The notes below the pieces were generated by a model that ran no database searches, had not been told where the DNA came from, and saw nothing but the letters and a program-made list of their open reading frames with translations. A program made the translations under genes and the position numbers. Below are positions 8,716 to 16,678 of a stretch of 64,000 nt of DNA, piece by piece. The first letter of the stretch is position 1; the number at the start of each line of letters is the position of its first letter. The stretch comes from JANQRA01 sp035762545 (lineage in GTDB: Bacteria > Actinomycetota > Acidimicrobiia > Spongiisociales > ZC4RG35): the NCBI GenBank assembly GCA_035762545.1, contig DASTOM010000024.1, positions 284,910 to 348,909 of the forward strand. The letters run 5' to 3'.

Positions 8716-9660
8716 TCAGAAGTCCGGGCCCTCCTCGGCCCAGGTGACAGTCTCGGGGTCGGCGATCTCGACCCCCTTGTAGACGGGCGCCCGCAGATGG
8801 TCGTCGAGGGTCCATTCCTTGTACTCGACGTTCACCACGATCGCCGGCTCGACCCACCGCGGCGGCCCGCCCGGTGCGATCACCTGATTGGTGAAGGGGC
8901 TGGTGTCCCTTTCGAGCTGGAGGAGGGTCTCGTGGAAGGCCGTCAACGATGAGTCGTTGAACCCCGATCCCACAGCGGCGATCCACCGCAGTCCGGTTGG
9001 TTCGTAGAGACCCACCAGGATCGAACCGAACGTCCGAGCCCTACCCCCCTCTCCCGGCATGAATCCTCCGACCACTGCGCGCAGGGTGTGTCGGACGGAG
9101 ATCTTCTGCCAGTCGTCGGTGCGACGGCCGGGGTAGTAGCGGGAGCCGAGACGCTTGGCGACGATGCCCTCGATGCCCTTTTCCTTGACCGCCTCGAAGA
9201 GCCCGATACCCGAGCCGGCGGTGGGGTCCGGCACCACGATCGGAGGTTCTAGACCAAGCCGATCGAGGATCGCCCGACGCTCCTCGTAGGGTAGGTGGGT
9301 CACCTCTGCACCGTGGAAGAGGACGTCGAAGACGACGAGATTGACACCCACCCTGGCACCTGTCCCCGTCCCACCAAACCCGGTGCGTCGTTGCAGTAAC
9401 GAGAAGGACGGGATGCCCGAGTCGTCGAAGGCGACGATTTCGCCATCGAGCACTACACCGTCGGGTATCTCGAGGGCCCCCACCTCGGGGAACGGGCCGA
9501 GCAGGTCGAGACCCCGGCGCGACCTGGCCCGGATCTCACCGTCCTCCGCACCGACGATCGCCCTGTAGCCGTCCCACTTGATCTCGAACCACCAACCGTC
9601 GTCGTCGAACGGAGTCTCCCGCCGCGAGGCGAGCATCGGTTCGAAGTTGGGAAGCCTCAC
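8716..9660 (-). CDS. ATP-dependent DNA ligase (LigC/LigD-ligase type)
   Basis: 314-residue ligase that seals DNA nicks through a lysyl-AMP intermediate. The nucleotidyl-transfer Lys28 lies in the motif EIKWDGYRA; motif III is LDGEIV (71-76) and the motif IV/V region is EGIVAKRLGSRYYPGR followed by the DDWQKI segment. The C-terminal third is the OB fold. The length matches a stand-alone ligase without polymerase or nuclease domains, like mycobacterial LigC, used in end joining or base-excision repair. It lies 16 bp after the GatB/YqeY gene. No Ku gene is in the window. Confidence 0.9.
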   Translation of the reverse strand: MRLPNFEPMLASRRETPFDDDGWWFEIKWDGYRAIVGAEDGEIRARSRRGLDLLGPFPEVGALEIPDGVVLDGEIVAFDDSGIPSFSLLQRRTGFGGTGTGARVGVNLVVFDVLFHGAEVTHLPYEERRAILDRLGLEPPIVVPDPTAGSGIGLFEAVKEKGIEGIVAKRLGSRYYPGRRTDDWQKISVRHTLRAVVGGFMPGEGGRARTFGSILVGLYEPTGLRWIAAVGSGFNDSSLTAFHETLLQLERDTSPFTNQVIAPGGPPRWVEPAIVVNVEYKEWTLDDHLRAPVYKGVEIADPETVTWAEEGPDF

Positions 9661-9676
9661 CGGTGAAACACCGGCC

Positions 9677-10135
9677 TCAGGCGAGTTCCTCGCGGACGAG
9701 CCGGCTCACCAGACCTCCGTCCAGGTCCTTGCCGTGGCTCTTCATCAACTGTCCGGTGACCTGACCTGCGGCCTTCTCGTTCCCGCCCACACCGAGCTCT
9801 TCGATCGTGGCCCGAACCAGCGCCCTGGTCTCCTCCTCGCCGAGCCGTTTCGGGAGCCATCGGCTCAGGTATTCGACCTCGTATCCGAGCTTGGCGGCCA
9901 TGGCCGCTCCCCGCTCCCCCAGCTCGGCGTACTCCGCGCGGGACTTGTCCATCTTCTTGACGTACGAGGCGATGATCTTCTGATAGAAGGCGTCGTCGAC
10001 CGGTCCGCTGAAGTCCGGCTGGCTTCGTGCGGTTGCCACCTCGGTCTGAACCTGTCGGATCACATCGCGCCTAAGCGCGTCCTTGGACTTCATGGCGTCT
10101 CTGAGCTCTTCGGAGAGCTGCTCTGCGATGGTCAT
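9677..10135 (-). CDS. GatB/YqeY domain protein
   Basis: 152-residue all-helical protein of the YqeY family, which resembles the tail domain of the GatB amidotransferase subunit. The family consistently keeps MTIAEQLSEELRDAMKSKD at the start and a C-terminal GKDLDGGLVSRLVREEL-like helix, both seen here. In the amidotransferase this domain contacts tRNA; the role of free YqeY is not settled. ATG 10135 overlaps the stop of the phosphodiesterase gene by 4 bp. Confidence 0.88.
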   Translation of the reverse strand: MTIAEQLSEELRDAMKSKDALRRDVIRQVQTEVATARSQPDFSGPVDDAFYQKIIASYVKKMDKSRAEYAELGERGAAMAAKLGYEVEYLSRWLPKRLGEEETRALVRATIEELGVGGNEKAAGQVTGQLMKSHGKDLDGGLVSRLVREELA

Positions 10136-10815
10136 GTCCCACTCCGGAGGGTCTGGTCGATCGTGCCGGGATCGTCGGTAATGATGCCCGTCACACCGAG
10201 CTCCACCAACTCTCGAGCGCGGGCAGGGTCGTTGACCGTCCAGGGGTACACCTCGATGTCGGGTCCGACCGGAGCCATGATCGCCGTGTGCTCGGGAACC
10301 AGAGCCCGGTGCCCTGCGTCCAAACAATGTTTGACAGCTTCATCGATGGGTATGACCGAGGTGACCGCCCACCCGGTGTTCACATCTTGAAATACCCGTC
10401 GAACGGCAGCGATGGTCTCAAGGTTGAAACATGTGACGATGTCGCCGGGTCTGGCCCGCTCCGCCGCCTCCAGGCCGAGTCGATGATCCGGCTCGAATCC
10501 GGGGTGCCCGGGGTGGTTCTTGATCTCCATCTGCACAGGAACGCCCGGAAGGGCGGCCAGTGCCTCGTCCAGCAGAACCGGATGGTGGCCCCCACCGAGG
10601 TCGAGTTCGCAGAGCGTGGACCACGGGGTGTCGGGCACCAAGAGACCACCGATGGTGGGATCGTGAGACAGCACGAGTTTGCCGTCTCTACTTCGTCGGA
10701 CGTCGATTTCCACTGCGTCAGCGACATCAGAGGCGGCGAGCAGTCCGGCCAAGGTGTTGTCGGGAAACCGGGTCGGCCAGCCCCGATGCCCGATGATCGT
10801 TGTCTTCAGAAACAT
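10132..10815 (-). CDS. Glycerophosphodiester phosphodiesterase
   Basis: 227-residue enzyme releasing glycerol 3-phosphate from glycerophosphodiesters. The GDPD catalytic signature is present: H10-R11 in IGHRGWPTRFPDNT, E36/D38 in AVEIDVRRSRDG, and H51-D52 in SHDPTIGG, followed by a TIM-barrel with EIKNHPG and the C-terminal WTVNDP. No signal peptide is visible, so it is probably cytoplasmic. ATG 10815 is the most likely start; longer frames add unrelated residues. It is the first gene of a leftward operon divergent from whiB. Confidence 0.88.
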   Translation of the reverse strand: MFLKTTIIGHRGWPTRFPDNTLAGLLAASDVADAVEIDVRRSRDGKLVLSHDPTIGGLLVPDTPWSTLCELDLGGGHHPVLLDEALAALPGVPVQMEIKNHPGHPGFEPDHRLGLEAAERARPGDIVTCFNLETIAAVRRVFQDVNTGWAVTSVIPIDEAVKHCLDAGHRALVPEHTAIMAPVGPDIEVYPWTVNDPARARELVELGVTGIITDDPGTIDQTLRSGT

Positions 10816-10852
10816 AGAAACAATCCAAGAAATCCGTTTACAAGGTAAGAAT

Positions 10853-10868
10853 CGGACGGTACCGTTCG
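10853..10868. promoter_or_regulatory. Inverted repeat in whiB/phosphodiesterase gap
   Basis: CGGACGGTACCGTTCG is a 16-bp near-palindrome with a perfect ACGGTACCGT core, in the divergent intergenic region. It could be an operator; its partner is unknown. Confidence 0.3.
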
Positions 10869-10917
10869 CTCCGGAATCCCCCCAAGCATCTACGGGTGTA
10901 TCCCGTGACGATGCCCT

Positions 10918-10933
10918 TGTGAAAAAGATCACA
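10918..10933. promoter_or_regulatory. CRP-type site upstream of whiB
   Basis: TGTGA-AAAAGA-TCACA is an exact match to the CRP/FNR-superfamily consensus TGTGA-N6-TCACA. It ends 13 bp before the whiB start codon, so a bound regulator would sit over or just downstream of the core promoter and could repress or block transcription. Confidence 0.7.
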
Positions 10934-10946
10934 AAGTTAGGAACAC

Positions 10947-11225
10947 ATGACGCTCACAACCATTACGACCGATTGGCGGGACCTCGCCTCGTGTCGGGAT
11001 TCAGAGCCAACGCTCTTCTTCCCGGTCGGCACGACGGGTCCAGCTGTCGAGCAGATCGAGGCCGCCGTGGCCATCTGCAACACATGCATGGTTCGTGAAG
11101 ACTGCCTCCAGTACGCACTGGAAACCAATCAGGAATCCGGGGTCTGGGGAGGCTACGCGGAGGACGATCGTCGTCGGCTCCGCAAGCGCTGGCTCGCCGA
11201 GCGACGCCGCCGTACCACCGTCTGA
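10947..11225 (+). CDS. WhiB-family iron-sulfur transcription factor
   Basis: 92-residue Wbl protein. Four cysteines at 16, 44, 47 and 53 (C-x27-C-x2-C-x5-C) ligate a [4Fe-4S] cluster; the turn GVWGG (65-69) and the basic C-terminal tail (RRRLRKRWLAERRRR) are the sigma-factor/DNA-interaction features of the family. Wbl proteins work with the primary sigma factor in redox or NO sensing and development. The length and tail suit WhiB1/WhiB2-like members, but the subgroup was not tested. It is monocistronic, flanked by a CRP-type site and a strong terminator. Confidence 0.95.
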   Translation: MTLTTITTDWRDLASCRDSEPTLFFPVGTTGPAVEQIEAAVAICNTCMVREDCLQYALETNQESGVWGGYAEDDRRRLRKRWLAERRRRTTV

Positions 11226-11244
11226 CCGAAGCCACAGAGTTGGG

Positions 11245-11270
11245 AAAGGGCGCCCCATGGGGCGCCCTTT
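11245..11270 (+). terminator. Terminator hairpin after whiB
   Basis: A perfect 26-bp palindrome (positions 11245-11270, core GGGCGCCCCATGGGGCGCCC) starts 20 bp after the whiB stop. The arms begin in AAA and end in TTT, so it can act in both directions, also for the leftward DUF3107 gene. Confidence 0.8.
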
Positions 11271-11295
11271 CTTCGTTCTGTGATCGGATGGGAGC

Positions 11296-11523
11296 CTAGA
11301 CGGCGGGTGCGAATCCCACAGTCCGACCATCGCCGGTGTCCTCGAGCTCGATGAAGGCGACGCTACGTGCCGGGATCCCAACCGTCCGTCCTTTCGTGTC
11401 GGTGAACCAACCCAGTCCACCTTCGGCGATGGCCCGCTCCATCTCTTTCTTGAAAGCCTTGGGGTCGTCGACCTCCAACTCGAGGAGCTTGTCGGTCGTG
11501 CTGATGCCTATGCGAACCTTCAT
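11296..11523 (-). CDS. DUF3107 family protein
   Basis: 75-residue small protein of an actinobacterial conserved family. It begins MKVRIGISTTDKLLELEVDD and ends with a beta-strand-rich FIELEDTGDGRTVGFAP segment; GRTVGIPARSVAFIEL is typical of the family. The function is unknown; predicted cytoplasmic, no cysteines, no membrane segment. ATG 11523 was chosen because the upstream extension (MIEGGYDRG) overlaps the divergent promoter region. It shares a 53-bp divergent gap with the LysM gene. Confidence 0.8.
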   Translation of the reverse strand: MKVRIGISTTDKLLELEVDDPKAFKKEMERAIAEGGLGWFTDTKGRTVGIPARSVAFIELEDTGDGRTVGFAPAV

Positions 11524-11576
11524 GCCTCGATCGTAACCCCCTTCAATCACGTCGGTGAGTGACGTACGTTCGACAC

Positions 11577-11900
11577 ATGGGACGTCCTCTGATCATCGTC
11601 TTGCTCGTGGGCCTGTTCCTGGCCACCGGTGTCGCCGGAGCCATGCCTGTCCGGCAGGTGCGCATACCCGCGACCACGTCGAACACCTCGAGCACACCGG
11701 TCACGGTCACAGTGGCCAAGGGGGATCACCTCTGGAAGATCTCGGCCCGTCATCTCGGGGCGGGGTCGGACAACGGTGAGATCGCCCCTTACTGGCGAAC
11801 CGTGGTCGAAGTGAACACACCCAGACTGCGATCGGGTGATCCGGATCTGATCTACCCGGGTGAGGTCATCGAGATGCCGGCCGTCAACGAATCGCGGTGA
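11577..11900 (+). CDS. Secreted or membrane-anchored LysM-domain protein
   Basis: 107-residue protein with an N-terminal hydrophobic signal/anchor (LIIVLLVGLFLATGVAGA), a short Thr/Ser-rich stretch and one LysM domain (VTVAKGDHLWKISARHLG ... YPGEVIEMP), which binds peptidoglycan glycan chains. Start may be ATG 11577 or GTG 11559; neither has a strong Shine-Dalgarno. Its last 17 bp overlap the convergent sugar dehydrogenase gene. Confidence 0.75.
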   Translation: MGRPLIIVLLVGLFLATGVAGAMPVRQVRIPATTSNTSSTPVTVTVAKGDHLWKISARHLGAGSDNGEIAPYWRTVVEVNTPRLRSGDPDLIYPGEVIEMPAVNESR

Positions 11901-13245
11901 ATCTGTACAAGCCGCCTTCGTAGGTGGTGAGGTACAGCTCGCCGTGGCCGTCCAGTCCGAAGCTGGTTATCGAGCCGACCTCCCCACCGAGATCCGCAGT
12001 CCAATCACGGGCCTCGGTCACCTGACCGTCGACGTATTCGAAACCCCGGATCCACTGCCGGACCCAGTCGGCGTAGAAGTAGGTCCCCTGGATCTCCGGG
12101 ATCTCAGCACCCCGATACACATACCCACCCGTGATGGACAGCCCTTCCTCGTGGCTGTAGGTGACGACGGGGTTGGTGTAGTCGGCCGGGTCACAGTCCT
12201 GGAGGTGGAAGCAGCGCGTCCCCTCCATGTCGGACCAACCGAAGTTGTACCCGCCTTCCGAGATCGAGACCACGTTGACCTCCTCCTGGTCGGCGTGCCC
12301 GACATCGGCGATGTAGATCATCCCGTCGACGGGGTCGATCGAGAAACGCCAGGGGTTGCGGAGACCGTATGACCAGATCTCACCCATCCCACCGCCATCG
12401 ACGAAGGGGTTGTCGGGTGGGATCGCATAGGGATCTCCACCGTCTACGTCGATGCGGAAGATCGAGCCGTAGGGCGTCTCCGGGTCCTGTCCCTGGGAAC
12501 GACTGTCGGCACCGTCGCCCATCGACACCCAGAGGAATCCGTCCGGCCCGAACACGGTGTTCCCGCCGTAATGCCGGATGTCTGTGGCCTCCGGAGGTTG
12601 CTCGAACTCGAAGATCACCTTCTCACCGGCCGCAAAGGCGATATTCGGGTCCGTTGGGGAGACGGTGAACTCCGATAGCTGGCGATTGCCGCCTTTGTCG
12701 GTGTAGTAGACGAAGAAGCGGCCATTGTTGGCATAGTCGGGATGGAATGCCAGACCGAGCATGCCCTGTTCGATGCCACCGGCGAGCACCTGGTCGGTCA
12801 GGTCGAGGAACGGGGCGTCGAGGAGGCTCCGGTTTGCGTCGATCACCCGGATCACTCCGAACCGCTCTGTGACGAAGAGACGGTCGTCCCCCGGTGGGGC
12901 GGCGACCACGGTGGGCTGATTCAGACCCTCGCTCACCAGGTCGAGGGTGATCTCCTGCAGCGGCGACAGGCTCGGCGTCGAGCCTGCAACGGTCGTGCTG
13001 GACCCACCGCTGTCACTGCCAGGTGTCGTGGTCGAGCTGGTGCCATCACCATCGGTGGCCGTCGTTTCCCCCGGGCTGGTCGTAGTTGTGGTGCTGTCCA
13101 CCGCACCCGGCGGCGACTCGTCGCCTCCGCTCCCAAACACCCTCAGGAAGAAGAATAGAAGGAGGAACACCACCACCAGCCCGATGAGGATGGCTCGGTA
13201 GCGCGCCTGGTCATGGCCGGAAGATTGACGGTGTGGGGCGGTCAC
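11884..13245 (-). CDS. PQQ-dependent sugar dehydrogenase (GSDH family), membrane-anchored
   Basis: 453-residue exported protein. A single N-terminal membrane helix (about residues 19-41, AILIGLVVVFLLLFFFLRVF) and a Thr/Ser-rich linker (about 50-95) precede a six-bladed beta-propeller of the glucose/sorbosone dehydrogenase family, with hallmarks GLNQPTVVAAPPGDDRLFV, GLLGLAFHPDY-like GMLGLAFHPDY, RHYGGNTVFGPDGFLWV and YGLRNPWRFSID. It may oxidise sugars outside the membrane with PQQ, although some relatives act on other sugars. No PQQ biosynthesis gene is in the window. A paralog of nearly identical layout lies at 43337-44689. Confidence 0.85.
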   Translation of the reverse strand: MTAPHRQSSGHDQARYRAILIGLVVVFLLLFFFLRVFGSGGDESPPGAVDSTTTTTSPGETTATDGDGTSSTTTPGSDSGGSSTTVAGSTPSLSPLQEITLDLVSEGLNQPTVVAAPPGDDRLFVTERFGVIRVIDANRSLLDAPFLDLTDQVLAGGIEQGMLGLAFHPDYANNGRFFVYYTDKGGNRQLSEFTVSPTDPNIAFAAGEKVIFEFEQPPEATDIRHYGGNTVFGPDGFLWVSMGDGADSRSQGQDPETPYGSIFRIDVDGGDPYAIPPDNPFVDGGGMGEIWSYGLRNPWRFSIDPVDGMIYIADVGHADQEEVNVVSISEGGYNFGWSDMEGTRCFHLQDCDPADYTNPVVTYSHEEGLSITGGYVYRGAEIPEIQGTYFYADWVRQWIRGFEYVDGQVTEARDWTADLGGEVGSITSFGLDGHGELYLTTYEGGLYRFTAIR

Positions 13246-13302
13246 AGAAGCTGGGATTGTATGACTTGGCGGCCCGAAACCGCATTCCCGAAGGACCGAG
13301 CG

Positions 13303-14277
13303 TCAGGCGTTCTCGCCGAGGAATATCTCGGAAACCGACGAGTCCATGAAGATCGCCTGGAGGGTCTCGGCGAGGATCGGAGCGATCGAGAGGACCTTGA
13401 CGTTGTCGAGCGATTGGATGTCGCTGCTGACGGGAAGGGTGTTGGTGACTATCACCTCTTCGATCGGGGCGTTCTTGATCCGGTCGAGGGCCGGCTCGCT
13501 GAAGATCCCGTGCGTGGCGGCGATTCGAACGCTCTTCGCCCCGAACTCTTTCACCATCTCGGCGGCGTTGCACACGGTGCCGGCCGTGTCGATCATGTCG
13601 TCGACGATCACCACATGCCGGTCGGTCACCTTGCCCGCCATGGAGAGTGCTTCGGACTCGTTGTGCTCGGTGGGGTCGCGCCGCTTGTAGATGAAGGCGA
13701 CCGAGCCGCCGAGATGCTTGGCATACCGCTCCGCTCTCTTCACACCGCCGGCATCGGGTGACAGGATGGCCCGCTTTCCGTCCTCGAGCCGGTCGGAGAG
13801 GTAGTCCGTGATGATCGGGAGGGCCGTCAGGCTGTCCCAGGGCTTGGAGATGAATCCCTGGAGCTGGCCGGTGTGGAGATCGACCGAGACCAACCGGTCG
13901 GCGCCCGCCTTCATGAAAAGGTCTGCCACCAGACGGGCGGTGATCGGCTCACGGGGCAAGACCTTCTTGTCCTGCCGTGAGTACCCGAGGAACGGGATGA
14001 CTGCGGTGATCCGACGCGCCGATGCCCGCTTGAGTGCGTCGATGGTGATCAACTGCTCCATGATGTTGTCGTTGATGGGAGAAGAGTGGCTCTGGATCAC
14101 GAAGCAGTCGGAGCCACGGACGCTCTCCTCGGGCCGCACGTAAATCTCCCCATTGGCGAACGACGAGCGCTCCACCTTGCCAAGTTGGATGCCGAGAACT
14201 TCGGCCACTTCCTCCGCCAGGGGCGGGTTGGCCCCCCCTGAGAAGAGCATCATCCGATTGCGTGAGACGATGTCCAC
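13303..14277 (-). CDS. prs: Ribose-phosphate pyrophosphokinase
   Basis: 324-residue enzyme making PRPP from ribose 5-phosphate and ATP for nucleotide, His and Trp synthesis. Visible signatures are VDLHTGQLQGF (metal/ribose binding), the flexible loop KRR (YKRRDPTEHNESE) and the PRPP motif VVIVDDMIDTAGT. GTG 14277 gives the family N-terminus DIVSRNRMMLFSG and starts 1 bp after the glmU stop, so the glmU-prs pair common in Gram-positives is conserved here. Confidence 0.97.
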   Translation of the reverse strand: MDIVSRNRMMLFSGGANPPLAEEVAEVLGIQLGKVERSSFANGEIYVRPEESVRGSDCFVIQSHSSPINDNIMEQLITIDALKRASARRITAVIPFLGYSRQDKKVLPREPITARLVADLFMKAGADRLVSVDLHTGQLQGFISKPWDSLTALPIITDYLSDRLEDGKRAILSPDAGGVKRAERYAKHLGGSVAFIYKRRDPTEHNESEALSMAGKVTDRHVVIVDDMIDTAGTVCNAAEMVKEFGAKSVRIAATHGIFSEPALDRIKNAPIEEVIVTNTLPVSSDIQSLDNVKVLSIAPILAETLQAIFMDSSVSEIFLGENA

Positions 14278-14278
14278 G

Positions 14279-15667
14279 TCAGTCCTCTGCGTCTTCGGCC
14301 GCTTTGCGCGCCTCGCGCCGTTGAGAGTAGCCGGGAATCTCCTTCTGACCAGATCGCTCCACGGCGAGAGCCCCATCCGCCACGTCCCTGGTAATGACCG
14401 ACCCGGCGCCGGTCACGGCGTTGTCACCGATCCTGACAGGGGCCACGAGCATCGTGTCGGAACCGATGAAGGCACCCTCCCCGATCTCGGTTTGGTGCTT
14501 GTGATAACCGTCGTAGTTGCAGGTGATGGTCCCGGCGCCGATGTTGGCTCTGGCACCCACGGTGGCGTCGCCGAGATAGCTCAAATGCGGCACCTTGGCC
14601 CCCTCGCCCAGGGTGGTGTTCTTCGTCTCGACGAAGGTCCCCGCCTTCGCTCCATTCTCGAGCACGGTCCCCGGTCGGAGTGATGCGTAGGGACCCACCT
14701 CACACCGATCGCCGACCACGGCACCACGAAGCACGGCATACCAGACCGTCGAGTCGGCTCCGATGACCGAGTCGACGGCAAACACGTCGGGGCCGACCTG
14801 GCTTCCAGCGCCGACCGTCGTCGTCCCCTCGAGATGTGTTCCCGGGTAGATCCGGGCTCCGGGCTCGACAGTGACGGTGTCGTCGATGTAGGTCCGATCC
14901 GGATCGAGGATCGCCACCCCGGATTCCATGAGCTTGTGGTTGGTGCGCCGTTGCAGCTCCTTACGGGCTTCGGCGAGTTGGTCCTGAGAGTTGATACCGA
15001 TCACCTCCTGTGGGGTGGCATCGACTGCGGTCAGTTTGTCACCCTCGGCAACCAGGATGCCTATGACATCGGTCAGGTAGTACTCACCCTGAGCGTTGTC
15101 GTCGGTCACCTGCTTGAGGGTGTCGCTCAAGCGGCCGGCACGCACTGCGTAGATCCCAGCATTGATCTCCTTGATCTCGAGTTGTTCTGGTGTGCAGTCC
15201 CGATGCTCGACGATGCCCGAAATGTTGCCCTCACTGTCTCTGGTGACCCTGCCATAACCCGTTGGATCGTCGAACGCGGACGAGATGAGCCGCGCCGACT
15301 CGCCGTCGTCGAGATCGGCCAGTTCGGCGAGGAGTTCGGTGGTGAGCAGCGGAGTGTCGCCATAGAGGATCACCACCGTGTCATCAGGATCGAGCGCACC
15401 CAGGGCGTCGAGTCCGATCTGGGCGGCGTGACCGGTGCCGAGTTGCTCGACCTGAACGGCATCGATCGTCCCATCGGGGAGAATCGGCCTGACCAGGTCG
15501 GCGCCATGACCTACGACCACGACACTTGATTCCGGTTCGAGCGGACGAACGGCGTCGAGTACCCAATTGACCAGTTCCCGCCCGGCGGCGACGTGGGCCA
15601 CCTTGGGCAAGCCAGATCTCATCCGTTTTCCCTCACCGGCGGCGAGGACGATCACATGTGTGGCCAA
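14279..15667 (-). CDS. glmU: Bifunctional GlmU: UDP-GlcNAc pyrophosphorylase / GlcN-1-P acetyltransferase
   Basis: 462-residue cytoplasmic enzyme making UDP-N-acetylglucosamine for peptidoglycan. The N-terminal uridylyltransferase has the signature VLAAGEGKRMRSGLPK (7-22), QLGTGHA and YGDTPLL; the C-terminal left-handed beta-helix carries hexapeptide repeats (GARIYPGTHLEG, VGARANIGAGT, NYDGYHKHQT). Start TTG 15667 is preceded by AGAGGAA at a good distance. A tRNA-Gln gene lies just upstream on the same strand. Confidence 0.97.
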   Translation of the reverse strand: MATHVIVLAAGEGKRMRSGLPKVAHVAAGRELVNWVLDAVRPLEPESSVVVVGHGADLVRPILPDGTIDAVQVEQLGTGHAAQIGLDALGALDPDDTVVILYGDTPLLTTELLAELADLDDGESARLISSAFDDPTGYGRVTRDSEGNISGIVEHRDCTPEQLEIKEINAGIYAVRAGRLSDTLKQVTDDNAQGEYYLTDVIGILVAEGDKLTAVDATPQEVIGINSQDQLAEARKELQRRTNHKLMESGVAILDPDRTYIDDTVTVEPGARIYPGTHLEGTTTVGAGSQVGPDVFAVDSVIGADSTVWYAVLRGAVVGDRCEVGPYASLRPGTVLENGAKAGTFVETKNTTLGEGAKVPHLSYLGDATVGARANIGAGTITCNYDGYHKHQTEIGEGAFIGSDTMLVAPVRIGDNAVTGAGSVITRDVADGALAVERSGQKEIPGYSQRREARKAAEDAED

Positions 15668-15692
15668 GCGGTGTGTTCCTCTGTGTTTGTCG

Positions 15693-15764
15693 CTGGGGGG
15701 GCAGGACTCGAACCCGCAATAACAGGACCAAAACCTGCCGTGTTACCAGTTACACCACCCCCCA
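15693..15764 (-). tRNA. tRNA-Gln (anticodon TTG)
   Basis: A 72-nt cloverleaf can be drawn on the minus strand: acceptor TGGGGGG pairs with CCCCCCA, the anticodon arm is GCAGG-TTTTGGT-CCTGT giving anticodon TTG, the T arm is GCGGG-TTCGAGT-CCTGC, the discriminator is G, and CCA is not encoded. It reads CAA (and CAG by wobble). The 5' U1-A72 pair is usual for tRNA-Gln. Confidence 0.95.
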
Positions 15765-15835
15765 ATCCGGCGGTCGGTGAGTGCAAACAGGTTACCGCTC
15801 GGCGTGTCGGAAGCCGAGCGTGCAGCAATGTGCCG

Positions 15836-16678
15836 CTACGGCTCATCGTTGCTCACTCGCTCCACACCACGGTCACGCAGTCCGATCCCACGACCCTCCT
15901 CGATGAGCGAGAAGACCGCGGCGACGGCGTCGGTGGCCTCGTCCACGGTGGGGAAGTAGGCGAAACAGGCCGAGCCCGAACCGGTGAGGGAGATGGCACT
16001 CCCCCATGTCGAGAGGAGGTCGGCCATGAAGTCGCCCAACAATGGCTCGACGGCGAGGGCGGCGGGCAGGAGATCGTTGCGCATGGGCATCCGACCGCGA
16101 AGTGCAGGGGGCAGGAGGTCATCAGGCACCGCGTCGCCCTCCGGCCCCTCCAACTCGTCCCACTTCCGGTACACCTCGACCGTCGACAACCCGAAGCTCG
16201 GGGTCACCACTGCAACGGCGAATCCCCCGGCCGGCCGAAGCGGCTCGATGTCGTAGCCGACCCCAGTCATCATGAGGGTCCCCCCGGTCAGGAAGAGAGC
16301 GACGTCGGCTCCGACCCGATGAGCGACGGGAGCAAGCTCGGAGCGCGACAATCCGGCCGCACCAGCTCCGGCCAACAACGCCGCGGCCGCATCCGAGCTC
16401 CCTCCACCGAGCCCTGCGGCGATCGGGATCTGCTTGTCGAGAGTCATCCGCAGCGGGGGCACGCGGACATCACGTCTCAGCTCGCGCAGGGCCTTTTCCA
16501 CGAGGTTGTCTTCGATATCGGAGTCGAGCTCGTCGTGGCCCTCTCCCGGAGCGACCGTCAGGGCGTCACACCATTCGATGGTCTGCACCAACGACTCGAG
16601 CGGGTGGTACCCGTCGGAACGGGGCGGATGCACGAGGAGGGACAGATTGAGCTTGGCGGGGGCCTGGTAGACGGTCAT
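15836..16678 (-). CDS. ispE: 4-diphosphocytidyl-2-C-methyl-D-erythritol kinase
   Basis: 280-residue GHMP-family kinase of the MEP isoprenoid pathway. The N-terminal APAKLNLSLLV with catalytic Lys and Asn, RSDGYHPLESL, the ATP-binding glycine loop IPIAAGLGGGSSDAAAALL and the C-terminal SLTGSGSACFAYF are all diagnostic. Its ATG overlaps the rsmA stop (ATGA), giving the classic tatD-rsmA-ispE order. It shows the organism uses the MEP route. Confidence 0.96.
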   Translation of the reverse strand: MTVYQAPAKLNLSLLVHPPRSDGYHPLESLVQTIEWCDALTVAPGEGHDELDSDIEDNLVEKALRELRRDVRVPPLRMTLDKQIPIAAGLGGGSSDAAAALLAGAGAAGLSRSELAPVAHRVGADVALFLTGGTLMMTGVGYDIEPLRPAGGFAVAVVTPSFGLSTVEVYRKWDELEGPEGDAVPDDLLPPALRGRMPMRNDLLPAALAVEPLLGDFMADLLSTWGSAISLTGSGSACFAYFPTVDEATDAVAAVFSLIEEGRGIGLRDRGVERVSNDEP

